DNA from: Chryseobacterium oncorhynchi
GTDB taxonomy: Bacteria; Bacteroidota; Bacteroidia; Flavobacteriales; Weeksellaceae
NCBI RefSeq assembly: GCF_002899895.1
Contig: NZ_PPEI02000005.1
Span: forward strand, 1 to 64,000
Length of the DNA stretch: 64,000 nt
Reading direction: 5' to 3'
Shown: positions 42,705 to 50,504 of the stretch, in pieces
Layout: the number at the start of each line of letters is the position of its first letter
Position numbering within the stretch: position 1 is the stretch's first letter
Translations under genes and position numbers: made by a program
Notes under the pieces: model-generated
Seen by the model: only the letters and a program-made list of their open reading frames with translations
Databases searched by the model: none
What the model was told of the DNA's origin: nothing

Positions 42705-44216
42705 TTACTCATAATCCGGCATCTCACCATTACTGAAAAGTGCAGAACGTGTAAGATCTGTCATACTACTGCTCAGGTTGACTACCATTACATTTCTTTG
42801 TGAAATATTATCGTTGGAAGTATTCATAAAGATCACCTGTGCATTATTTGGCGAGAATCTTGGATCAAGATCATTTGTTCCCATTACTTTTTCGCTTTCC
42901 GCAGAAATATCATAAAGGGCATCCGTGCTTAGATTATAGATGAAAATATGAGAATCCAGCTGGCGGTAATTTCCACTTGCATCCTGATATCCTGATATAT
43001 CTTTGGTAAACAGGAGAAGCTGTCCGTCTACAGAGAAATTAAGCCCTCCACTGGCTCCCAATGACCCGGACAATACTGTTTTAAGAACATTTCCTGTGGT
43101 ATCTATAACGTACACCTTAGTATTATAGCCATTGTAATCATTGGTTTTCAGAGCAATTTTACTTCCATCATAACTCCAGTCACATTCGGAGATCAAACTT
43201 CCGTCAGGCGTGGTATATACCAATGTAAGGCCACTACCGTCTTTATTGATCCTATACAGTTTATTAAAGTTTGAATAAATAATTTCTTTACCGTTGGTAC
43301 TCCAAGCAAAATCCATCTCAAAATTATTGAATCCGGCGACCGGAACGGTTGTTACTTTAAAAGGATTGGAACCGTCAGGATTGGCTGTGTAAATATGCGT
43401 GCTTCCTCCTTCTGTTCGAAGAAATGCTATAAGACCGGCATTGTTATTTTTCCTTGGTCTCCAGCTGTTGTAGGATGAATCTGTAAACTGAAAATGATTG
43501 CCTGCATCATCGCTGGAAATGATCACAAAATTACCATTTTGTTTTTGTACATAATGATACCTGTTTGCAGGAACCGTATTGGTGGTAAATTTACCGATCA
43601 AGCTTAAAACTGGCTGGTGAATGTCGTCCGAAACAGACACCTGCCAGAAGTAACTTACACCAAACTTCAAATTTGAAAGCGTATAATGATTAGCTTTCAA
43701 ATCATTAACCTGAATCACATTAGTGTCAAGATTATTTTTAATTGTCAAACTGTACTTTAAAACATCTGCTGTATCGGGATCTGTTGCGCTCCAAGTCAGC
43801 TCAACGCTTAACGGTTGATTTACTGCATTATCTATCGGACTTAGCAGTTGCGGTGTTGTGGGCGGAGAATTCAGAGATTCATCATCATCCATCTCAAATA
43901 CCACGGTCACCGTCTGATTTTGATTCTGCATATTAACAGACTGAAAGCTTGTGATATATCCTGAAAGTTCTGCTTTTACGGAGTAATTCCCTACCGGCAT
44001 AGCTGCGATTTCAAAAGAACCGTCGGTACCACTGAAAACCGTCTGTGTGGTAGGGTTTGTAAAGATTTTTACATTGGCAAGTGGCGTATTACTGCCTCTT
44101 TTCACTACTTTTCCTTTTAATATTCCTGTTTGAGCCTGTTCTACAAGGTCTTCACTACATGAAAACAGACAAAAGGCAAGGATGAATATGCTGAGTATTT
44201 TTATTAAAGTTTTCAT
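42705..44216 (-). CDS. Curli-operon lipoprotein with CarboxypepD-reg, FN3-like and PD40 propeller domains
   Basis: A 503-residue lipoprotein from ATG 44216, with lipobox CLFSC (Cys20). Residues about 30-110 form a carboxypeptidase-regulatory-like Ig fold (GILKGKVVKRGSNTPLANVKI). Residues about 125-235 are FN3-like (QLLSPIDNAVNQPLSVELTW). The rest is a TolB/PD40-type propeller (YTANPDGSNPF, DFAWSTNGKEIIYS, DWSYDGSKIAL, DPRFSPNNAQVIFM). It is the last gene of the csg operon, 11 bp after csgG. It could cap, anchor or regulate the fibre at the cell surface, but this is inference. An extended start to 44312 would overlap csgG and is rejected. Confidence 0.78.
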   Translation of the reverse strand: MKTLIKILSIFILAFCLFSCSEDLVEQAQTGILKGKVVKRGSNTPLANVKIFTNPTTQTVFSGTDGSFEIAAMPVGNYSVKAELSGYITSFQSVNMQNQNQTVTVVFEMDDDESLNSPPTTPQLLSPIDNAVNQPLSVELTWSATDPDTADVLKYSLTIKNNLDTNVIQVNDLKANHYTLSNLKFGVSYFWQVSVSDDIHQPVLSLIGKFTTNTVPANRYHYVQKQNGNFVIISSDDAGNHFQFTDSSYNSWRPRKNNNAGLIAFLRTEGGSTHIYTANPDGSNPFKVTTVPVAGFNNFEMDFAWSTNGKEIIYSNFNKLYRINKDGSGLTLVYTTPDGSLISECDWSYDGSKIALKTNDYNGYNTKVYVIDTTGNVLKTVLSGSLGASGGLNFSVDGQLLLFTKDISGYQDASGNYRQLDSHIFIYNLSTDALYDISAESEKVMGTNDLDPRFSPNNAQVIFMNTSNDNISQRNVMVVNLSSSMTDLTRSALFSNGEMPDYE

Positions 44217-44227
44217 AATTGGTGTTT

Positions 44228-45589
44228 TTATTTGTTTCCTAAGTAAAAATTGATTCCCAGAGCAAAGCGTAAGGCCTGATCTTTTCTTTTTCCGTTCACA
44301 AGACCTTCCCAATCATCCTTGAAGCCAAGGTCATATTGTGCGGAAGCTCTCAGAGAAACATTAGGACTAAACATATATTCAAGTCCTCCTCCAAACTGTC
44401 CTTTGTACTGAGGTTTGTATTGAGAATATAAGGCTCCTGCCCCACCATAAATGTATGGACTGAATTTATACTTAGGAAAAAGCAGGTATTCCAGATTTAC
44501 TTCTGGACCGAAGTAGTTTCTTTTTACAATATTTTCATTTTCCAATGTAAAATAATTGCCACTAATTTCTATATTGAAATTGGGATTAAGAAAGTATTTA
44601 ACCCCGGCTTTTCCTCCTATATTCATCTTAGGATTTACATAGTCATCTTTTACTTTCTGTGCTTCTACATTGGCAAATACGGATACTTTCTGTCTGTAAT
44701 TATCCGGGAATCTATTTCCAATGACTCTTCCATCATTATGCTCTTGTTCTTTCTTATATTCATTAATCAGAGCTTGATAACTTCTGTCTTCAATGGCTTT
44801 TCCCCATATCTTATCCTGAATCCCTTCTATAATAAGAGATTTCACGGCTTTTTCAATAGCTTCAGTTACGGCAAGCTGAACGGGTTCATTTTGGGTAAAT
44901 CCCACTTCACCCTCTAAGAGTCTTTCCGTATCTACATATCGGAAAACGCTACCGTTTACGCTGGTTGAAAGAATGGTTTTGGAAGTATAAACAGTTTTAA
45001 GGATTTCTCCATTGAGTGTGGAGACAGCACGGAGGTAAATAGTAATTCTATCCTGACGGTATTGTGTGGAAGCACCGATTCCGAAGTATCTGGCCCCTAG
45101 GCCTCCTGTCAAAATATTACTATCATAGGAAATAACTCCACCTTCCAGAAGAATTCCGGCATATAGAAGTGGTGGAAGTGCCTGGCTGCTTTTATCTGCA
45201 TCCTTTATGTATTCCTGACGTGTGGATCTGATGATCTGTCTTTCATTGAGTAGATTTGCGATATTTTCCCTTTCAATAGGGATAAACCATCGGCTGTCTT
45301 CTAGTGCCTTTATGAGTATGGTAGTAGTTCCTTGTGGCACTGCGGTACTCCAGTTGTTTCCGTTTTCTGACGGCTTATACTGGCCTGTCTGATCTCTGAA
45401 TTTGTAGACTCCTATTACTACTTTTTCTTTTGGTAAAGGAAGATTCTTTAATTCTTCTGTAGAAGAAGTCACCTCTCCCATCGTTGGCTTTTCGGGATCT
45501 GAAGGTAAGCCAAAGATAGAACTACAAGCCTGCATAATACATAGCAGAAAACTACAGAAAAAAATTCTGGTGTAAATGTAAGTTCTCAT
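44228..45589 (-). CDS. csgG: Curli export channel CsgG with C-terminal beta-barrel-like extension
   Basis: A 453-residue lipoprotein (Cys22 in IMQACSS). Residues about 30-275 are a CsgG domain (KEKVVIGVYKFRDQTGQYK, LIKALEDSRWFIPIERENIANLLNER, LLEGGVISYDSN, YRQDRITIYLRAVSTLNGEIL). CsgG nonamers form the outer-membrane pore for curlin. Escherichia coli CsgG ends near residue 277. Here about 170 more residues have alternating aromatic strands (NIGGKAGVKYFLNPNFNIEISG, FGGGLEYMFSPNVSLRASAQY, FALGINFYLGN) like an OmpA/Opacity-type barrel. It lies between csgF and the lipoprotein gene. Confidence 0.9.
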   Translation of the reverse strand: MRTYIYTRIFFCSFLLCIMQACSSIFGLPSDPEKPTMGEVTSSTEELKNLPLPKEKVVIGVYKFRDQTGQYKPSENGNNWSTAVPQGTTTILIKALEDSRWFIPIERENIANLLNERQIIRSTRQEYIKDADKSSQALPPLLYAGILLEGGVISYDSNILTGGLGARYFGIGASTQYRQDRITIYLRAVSTLNGEILKTVYTSKTILSTSVNGSVFRYVDTERLLEGEVGFTQNEPVQLAVTEAIEKAVKSLIIEGIQDKIWGKAIEDRSYQALINEYKKEQEHNDGRVIGNRFPDNYRQKVSVFANVEAQKVKDDYVNPKMNIGGKAGVKYFLNPNFNIEISGNYFTLENENIVKRNYFGPEVNLEYLLFPKYKFSPYIYGGAGALYSQYKPQYKGQFGGGLEYMFSPNVSLRASAQYDLGFKDDWEGLVNGKRKDQALRFALGINFYLGNK

Positions 45590-45616
45590 GGTAAGTTTGG
45601 TTTTTAAGTTTATTTT

Positions 45617-46027
45617 TTATTTTGGAATTACGATCTCGGACTGATCGCCTGTACTGGTATCCAAAATATTGATCAAAAGTCCCTGATTCGTGTTGGTAAT
45701 CTGTAAATAAAGTGATCCGAAGAGGTAGTTACCTGGTTTTATACTTCCTTCTCCGAACTGATCTTCAAACAGTTTTCTTGAAAGTTCACTTAGAATCTGC
45801 CTGTTGAGACTTTGAGTAAAACTGTCAAGAGAATTTACACGATCAAGTAATTTACTATAATCGGTTTTTTCATCAAATGGGTTTTGTGCGTTTGCAGAGC
45901 TTAATAGCCACTGGTAATTAAAAGTATCTCCTCCGAATGCAGGATTTACGGGTTTATAAACGAGCTGTTGAGATTTTCCGTAGAAAATACCCGCAATAAA
46001 GATTAAAATAATGATTAATGTTTTCAT
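45617..46027 (-). CDS. csgF: Curli assembly factor CsgF
   Basis: A 136-residue exported protein with signal peptide MKTLIIILIFIAGIFYGKSQ. The mature N-terminus LVYKPVNPAFGGDTFNYQWLL is the CsgF signature, the part that inserts into the CsgG pore. A helix (QSLNRQILSELSRKLFEDQF) and a beta C-terminus follow. CsgF couples export to nucleation at the surface. It is 11 bp after csgE and 27 bp before csgG. Confidence 0.92.
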   Translation of the reverse strand: MKTLIIILIFIAGIFYGKSQQLVYKPVNPAFGGDTFNYQWLLSSANAQNPFDEKTDYSKLLDRVNSLDSFTQSLNRQILSELSRKLFEDQFGEGSIKPGNYLFGSLYLQITNTNQGLLINILDTSTGDQSEIVIPK

Positions 46028-46038
46028 GGCGGACGTTT

Positions 46039-46773
46039 TTAGTAGATAAATTCATTTTTAATAAGGTTTTTCTTTGCGTTAAATTCTTTGATATATTTTA
46101 AACTGAATGTCAGTTGTTCCTTTAGATAATCTTCTCCCGGATTGCTCATGAAACTGTAGATAACTTTATCATCAATCTGGATATTGATTTGACCGCTTGT
46201 TCCACGGAGGGGAAGTTCAGAAATGGTAACGGCGCTGCTGCTTTTTTCCGGAAGCTGGCTGTACTGCATGTAAAACATATCATAAAAGTCTTTTCCAACC
46301 TTGGTTTTGGTTTCATCAATGGTAAGACCTTTCAACTCATAAACCACATCATCTTCTATCTTGGCTATTTTCTTTTTAAAAAGATCACTGTTGAGTTCCA
46401 GACTATCCTTAGCCACTAACGTTCGGGTTTCTTCATCTCTGATATACAGAAAAGCTTTCAGAGCATCTTTAGAATCAAGGTTTACACTAAACTCAGATAA
46501 AACCTTTACCTCATTGGGATTTACAGAAAATTTACCACTTTGCTGATTGTTGGAAAGATTTCCTCCGTTTCCTTTTTTTATGGATATCAAAAGGTAGTTC
46601 AGTTCTTTGTAGACAGCAGTATTATTCATTACAACCGCTTTGAGCTTAATCTGATTTTCCAGAACACTGCTCTGGATTTTAGCGGTTACTTTTTTATCCT
46701 CCTGTCCATAAGCCAATACAGACAGGACGATAAAAAAAGTGCTCAGACTCAGGGAATATAAAAGTTTCATCAC
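46039..46773 (-). CDS. csgE: Curli chaperone CsgE with extra N-terminal domain (CsgH-like?)
   Basis: A 244-residue exported protein with signal peptide MMKLLYSLSLSTFFIVLSVLAYG. Residues about 135-244 match CsgE (LKGLTIDETKTKVGKDFYDMFYMQY, SGQINIQIDDKVIYSF, LTFSLKYIKEFNAKKN), the plug of the CsgG channel that selects curlin. Residues about 28-130 form a separate beta-sandwich-like domain (KIQSSVLENQIKLKAVVMNN, LSEFSVNLDSKDALKAFLYIRD) that resembles CsgH, the periplasmic inhibitor of premature amyloid. A CsgH-CsgE fusion is inferred. E. coli CsgE has only the C-terminal part. Confidence 0.87.
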   Translation of the reverse strand: MMKLLYSLSLSTFFIVLSVLAYGQEDKKVTAKIQSSVLENQIKLKAVVMNNTAVYKELNYLLISIKKGNGGNLSNNQQSGKFSVNPNEVKVLSEFSVNLDSKDALKAFLYIRDEETRTLVAKDSLELNSDLFKKKIAKIEDDVVYELKGLTIDETKTKVGKDFYDMFYMQYSQLPEKSSSAVTISELPLRGTSGQINIQIDDKVIYSFMSNPGEDYLKEQLTFSLKYIKEFNAKKNLIKNEFIY

Positions 46774-46780
46774 TTGTGTT

Positions 46781-47179
46781 TTAATAATTTCTCATGAAAA
46801 CTGTTTTATTGTCTCCCTTTACATTGATCTGAATTCCATCAGAAATACTGTTGCTTCCCGTAATATCAATAATATTATTACTTCCTTGAGCAGTAATGGC
46901 AGTTTGGGTTTCTTTATCTGTAAATGAATTGATAAAAAAAAGAGCATTGTAGTCTCCCAACTGTTTTACAGTAATATTAGTTCTTGCATTAAGAGAAAGC
47001 TCGGCATTATTATTATTCCCCACCTGAATGATATCGGAATAATAGGAGCTCTGATCAATAGTCTGTCTGGTTATAAGATTGAAGACTGTATTACTATTCA
47101 CCTTATCCCAGTCGATTTCCTGAGCATGCAATGGCAATAACGCAATTAGAGCTAGAATGCTCCATCTTAAGTTAAACAT
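46781..47179 (-). CDS. Minor curlin-like protein (CsgB-type candidate)
   Basis: A 132-residue exported protein (signal MFNLRWSILALIALLPLHA). The mature part has degenerate curlin-like strands (SDIIQVGNNNNAELSLNART, ITVKQLGDYNALFFIN, ITAQGSNNIIDITGSN, GIQINVKGDNKTVFM) with the Q-x-G-x-x-N pattern. In position and divergence it corresponds to a nucleator (CsgB) rather than the bulk subunit. It is 7 bp before csgE. A TACCTTTA near 47199-47206 could be a weak own -7 box. Confidence 0.75.
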   Translation of the reverse strand: MFNLRWSILALIALLPLHAQEIDWDKVNSNTVFNLITRQTIDQSSYYSDIIQVGNNNNAELSLNARTNITVKQLGDYNALFFINSFTDKETQTAITAQGSNNIIDITGSNSISDGIQINVKGDNKTVFMRNY

Positions 47180-47285
47180 GGCATTTTATTTTAATTAAAG
47201 GTACATTAATAGAGAATTGAAAAAAACACGCCCAGTAGGTACTGATGTAAAATCACTGTTTCCGGTGATATTTTTGGCAGTAAGC

Positions 47286-47319
47286 CAAAAAAGGAGAAAC
47301 CACCCTGTAGTTCCTCCTT
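47286..47319 (-). terminator. Internal terminator after the major curlin gene
   Basis: 10-bp stem with one mismatch (AAGGAGAAAC with GTTCCTCCTT), with a T run on the minus strand, located between the curlin gene and the csgB-like gene. It would keep curlin mRNA in excess over the export genes. Confidence 0.7.
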
Positions 47320-47349
47320 ATTTTTAAAGATTTACAGTATAAAAAGGGC

Positions 47350-48168
47350 CTAATTGGATTGATTCACAATCATTGAGTTTCCATTACCTACCTGAGTTCC
47401 TAGATGGAAGTGAGAATCACCAGTTTGAGTGATCCAGCTAAAGTTACCATTACCCATCTGTAAGTCAATAGCTGTATTGGAATCTCCTAATTGAAATTGG
47501 TATAATTGGTTAGCGTTACCAACCTGTACTCCTACGGCAGTGTTATCATCTCCAACCTGAACAACAGCGGCAACGTTATTGCTACCAAATTGAGTATGGT
47601 TTGCAACGTTATCATTACCATCCTGATACTGAACAAGGAAGTTGTTAGATCCCACCTGAAGTCCGTCTGCTTCATTTCTTCTTCCTAATTGAACTTGGAA
47701 AGCAGAGTTACCAGTTCCTAATTGGATTGCAGAAGCATCATTTCTTCTTCCGTCCTGATACTGAACTACGGAGTTACCTAAACCTATCTGTATTGAAGAT
47801 GCATTATTTCTTCTTCCGATCTGAGTTTGATCTGTAGAGTTAAGAACCCCAAGCTGCCAAGTTGAAGCAGAGTTTCTGTTTCCCAGTTGGTTTACATTAT
47901 TTGAGTTGGCAATACCAATCTGATCCACGTCTATTGAGTTTCTGTTTCCGGTACTTACTGCAGTATTCATATTTAAGATACCTACCTGATCAATATCTGC
48001 AGTATTACGATTCCCTGTTTGTGTTAAGGAATTAATGTTCAAAAGACCTGTTTGGTCTACAGTAGCTGTATTCAAGTTTCCAGTTTGAGTAGTTACGTCA
48101 ATATTAAATTGAGCGAAGCTGAAACTCATGGCGATTAGTGTAAACACACCTGCAAGTAAATTTTTCAT
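47350..48168 (-). CDS. csgA: Major curlin subunit (CsgA-like amyloid protein)
   Basis: A 272-residue exported protein: signal peptide MKNLLAGVFTLIAMSFSFAQ, six residues, then 22 consecutive 11-residue half-repeats (residues 27-268) of pattern xQxGxxNxAxx with no gap, then NQSN. Two half-repeats make one 22-residue strand-turn-strand rung, so 11 rungs versus five in E. coli CsgA. Alternating half-repeats differ: one series is rich in GNRN/GRRN and the other has hydrophobic residues. This is the amyloid fibre subunit, exported by CsgG. It has its own -7 box and terminator. Confidence 0.92.
   Translation of the reverse strand: MKNLLAGVFTLIAMSFSFAQFNIDVTTQTGNLNTATVDQTGLLNINSLTQTGNRNTADIDQVGILNMNTAVSTGNRNSIDVDQIGIANSNNVNQLGNRNSASTWQLGVLNSTDQTQIGRRNNASSIQIGLGNSVVQYQDGRRNDASAIQLGTGNSAFQVQLGRRNEADGLQVGSNNFLVQYQDGNDNVANHTQFGSNNVAAVVQVGDDNTAVGVQVGNANQLYQFQLGDSNTAIDLQMGNGNFSWITQTGDSHFHLGTQVGNGNSMIVNQSN
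47365..48090 (-). repeat. 22 tandem 33-bp curlin half-repeats
   Basis: Codons 27-268 of the curlin gene; each unit encodes xQxGxxNxxxx. Units are all exactly 33 bp (726 bp in total), but diverged at the DNA level. Confidence 0.85.
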
Positions 48169-48199
48169 TTTATTAAAAATTAATTGGTTAATAGTATGA

Positions 48200-48207
48200 C
48201 AAAGGTA
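48200..48207 (-). promoter_or_regulatory. -7 box of the curlin gene
   Basis: TACCTTTG on the minus strand, 31 bp before the ATG. No TTTG at 17-23 bp upstream, which suggests activator dependence. Confidence 0.45.
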
Positions 48208-48230
48208 TACTCTGCTCCAATGTGAAAAAC

Positions 48231-48285
48231 CACCATCAAAGTGTAAATTCTAAAAATCACCATATACAGTTTCTAAAGTCACCAT
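48231..48285 (-). promoter_or_regulatory. Three direct repeats upstream of the curlin promoter
   Basis: ATGGTG followed by a T-rich tail (consensus ATGGTGRnTTT on the minus strand) occurs at 48231-48236, 48258-48263 and 48280-48285 (core positions), spaced 27 and 22 bp, directly upstream of the -7 box. Candidate activator sites. Confidence 0.5.
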
Positions 48286-48592
48286 TTATGGTTTTGGGGA
48301 AGTCATGGATTTCAGTTACGTAAAAACACGGTGTTGATTACCCGAATGGGAAGTCAGCAATGGATCATCAATTCTCTCCAATCCTCAATTTTTTATTATA
48401 TACTGATTCAACATTCACTTTGCGAAACAAAAATTCACTGTTGATATTTATACGATCTGTTATTATTGACAACAAAGTTTCATTCAACATGAGATTCATC
48501 TCAATGCTCTAATCTTCCAATCCTACCCATTACATTGGTTAATTAATGTTAAGGCCCCTATTTCTTCAAGAATATATTGTTAAATTTGAGCT
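48286..48592. other. Intergenic region between curlin and NUDIX genes
   Basis: No gene is seen. A TAAATTTG at 48581-48588 ends only 4 bp before the NUDIX ATG, so it would give a leaderless transcript if used. Confidence 0.3.
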
Positions 48593-49222
48593 ATGGAAAA
48601 TTTTGGAAAAGATTTATTAAGGAAAATAAAAAGTGTAGAGCTTCCTGGTGAACACGCCCACGGAGTATTCTCACCTCCCTCTCGTCCCGTTTTCACCTAT
48701 GATGAAGTGCTGGCAAAAAATCCCAAGTTTGCTGCAGTCAACATTGTATTATATTTAAGGGACAACGAATGGTATTTTCCACTGATCCAAAGAACGATTA
48801 ATGAACACGACAGACATAGCGGGCAGATCTCATTACCTGGCGGAAAGCGCGAGGAAATGGACAGGGACTTTGCTGAAACAGCTGTTCGGGAAACCTCTGA
48901 AGAAATCGGGATAGACAAACATTATGTCCGGATTATCAGGGAAATGTCTCCCATCTATGTTCCACCAAGCAATTTCTACGTATATCCTTATATTTCATAC
49001 ACTAAAAAAAATCCTGAATTTATTCTACAACAGAGTGAAGCCGTAGAATCTATCGAGTTCCCTATCACATCCTTTTTAAATCTGTCGGATACCCCTGAAA
49101 TTATGGCACTTCCAAGTGCGGGAGGACATGAAGTTCCAGTAATTAACTTCAATGGATATATTATCTGGGGTGCTACAGCAATGATATTAAGTGAATTCAG
49201 CCAGTTGCTGAAAAAAATGTAA
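48593..49222 (+). CDS. NUDIX hydrolase, probable CoA pyrophosphatase
   Basis: A 209-residue protein. The NUDIX box is SLPGGKREEMDRDFAETAVRE trimmed to its key parts GGKREEMD and AVRETSEEIGI, giving the REUxEExGU core. The upstream region (FAAVNIVLYLRDNEWYFPLIQRT, HSGQISLPGGK) is the NudL/CoAse signature (LLTxR..HxGQISxPGG). CoAses split coenzyme A or its thioesters into 4'-phosphopantetheine and 3',5'-ADP. It is first in a likely operon with the acyltransferase (27 bp gap). Confidence 0.85.
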   Translation: MENFGKDLLRKIKSVELPGEHAHGVFSPPSRPVFTYDEVLAKNPKFAAVNIVLYLRDNEWYFPLIQRTINEHDRHSGQISLPGGKREEMDRDFAETAVRETSEEIGIDKHYVRIIREMSPIYVPPSNFYVYPYISYTKKNPEFILQQSEAVESIEFPITSFLNLSDTPEIMALPSAGGHEVPVINFNGYIIWGATAMILSEFSQLLKKM

Positions 49223-49249
49223 CTTTGCACAACCGTGTTTAATTGAGAG

Positions 49250-50056
49250 ATGGCGAAGAAAAATATTTTCACCGATGCATTCGGAACACCTTATTTTTTG
49301 AAAAGGTTTATTATTTTTATTTTAGGAGTTGTATCATACAGAAGATTCAACGGCTTTAATAAGTTAAAAATAACCGGTACAGAACACCTTGTGGATCTTC
49401 CGGACTCTAACGTACTGTTTGTATGTAACCATCAAACTTATTTTGCAGATGTAGCAGCCATGTATCATGCTTTCTGTGCTGTGAATAACGGATATCTGAA
49501 TACAATCAAAAATCCAATCTACCTGTTGAATCCAAAGATCGATTTTTACTACGTAGCTGCTGAGGAAACCATGAATAAAGGTATTCTTCCTAAAATCTTC
49601 AAAATAGCCGGTGCCGTTACGGTAAAAAGGACTTGGAGAGCTGAGGGAAAAAATGTCAACAGAATGGTAGACATGAGCGAGGTAGATAATATCATGAAAG
49701 CACTGGACAATGGCTGGGTAGCCACTTTCCCACAGGGAACAACCTCTGCCTTTGCACAAGGACGAAGAGGTACCGCCAAATTGGTAAAAAACCAGCGCCC
49801 TATTGTTATTCCGATTAAGATTAACGGTTTCAGAAGAGCATTTGATAAAAAAGGACTCCGCGTAAAGGTAACCGGTGTAAAACCTACGATGGAATTCAAG
49901 GCCCCTCTGGATATTGATTACGATAATGAAAAAGCACCAGAAATTCTATTGAAGATCATGACTGCCATTGAGCAGACTGAAGACTTCAATCTACTACACA
50001 ATTATGATGAAGAACTTAAAGCTAAAAAATTAGAACAAAAGGACTCAAATAATTAA
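49250..50056 (+). CDS. PlsC-like 1-acylglycerol-3-phosphate acyltransferase
   Basis: A 268-residue membrane-associated acyltransferase of phospholipid synthesis. Block I reads VCNHQTYFAD, so His and Asp are separated by five residues instead of the usual four. Block III reads FPQGTTSAFAQGRRG, with Gln in place of the Glu of FPEGTRS. Other blocks (KRTWRAEGKNVNRM, PIVIPIKINGFRRAF) look functional. It sits between a CoA pyrophosphatase and a small lipoprotein. A family member with a different acyl acceptor is possible. Confidence 0.8.
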   Translation: MAKKNIFTDAFGTPYFLKRFIIFILGVVSYRRFNGFNKLKITGTEHLVDLPDSNVLFVCNHQTYFADVAAMYHAFCAVNNGYLNTIKNPIYLLNPKIDFYYVAAEETMNKGILPKIFKIAGAVTVKRTWRAEGKNVNRMVDMSEVDNIMKALDNGWVATFPQGTTSAFAQGRRGTAKLVKNQRPIVIPIKINGFRRAFDKKGLRVKVTGVKPTMEFKAPLDIDYDNEKAPEILLKIMTAIEQTEDFNLLHNYDEELKAKKLEQKDSNN

Positions 50057-50060
50057 AATT

Positions 50061-50498
50061 ATGAACAGAATAATTGGAATTTTATTCGCCATCATAGTAC
50101 TCGTTTCATGTAATAGCCAAAAGGTATATTCGGATTTTGACATCAGTTATTCGAAGAGTGGAGGTTATGCTCCTGTATATGAAAACTTGCTTATCAAAGG
50201 GAATAACGTTCATTATTCTTTTGAAGGCCAGGGAAAAAAACATAAAGAAGACTTTAAAATCTCTAATGAGGATTTGAAGAAACTGGATCAGGTTCTTTCC
50301 CAAAATAATTTCAGAAGAATACAGGAAGACCGTAAAAAACTTTACGATAATGTTTCAACTTCTATTAATGTGAAGAAAGGTCCGAATGAAGGCAGTAAAA
50401 CAGATGCCAGCATGATTATTCCAAACTATCAGACAAACTGGAACAACATTCTTGAGGCTTTCCAGCAGATCATTAATACTAATGTTAAAAAACAGTAA
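50061..50498 (+). CDS. Small lipoprotein of unknown function
   Basis: A 145-residue lipoprotein (lipobox VLVSC, Cys17). The mature domain (DFDISYSKSGGYAPVYENLLIKG trimmed to ISYSKSGGYAPVYENL) resembles small beta/alpha domains found in many Flavobacteriia; I do not know a function. It is 4 bp after the acyltransferase and 6 bp before the Mur ligase, so it is probably in the same operon. Confidence 0.75.
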   Translation: MNRIIGILFAIIVLVSCNSQKVYSDFDISYSKSGGYAPVYENLLIKGNNVHYSFEGQGKKHKEDFKISNEDLKKLDQVLSQNNFRRIQEDRKKLYDNVSTSINVKKGPNEGSKTDASMIIPNYQTNWNNILEAFQQIINTNVKKQ

Positions 50499-50504
50499 TT
50501 ACAA

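Noticed and set aside
47365-48090. CRISPR-like array from 33-bp periodicity
   Set aside because: The units are codons of the curlin repeat in one open frame, diverged at the DNA level and with no spacers.
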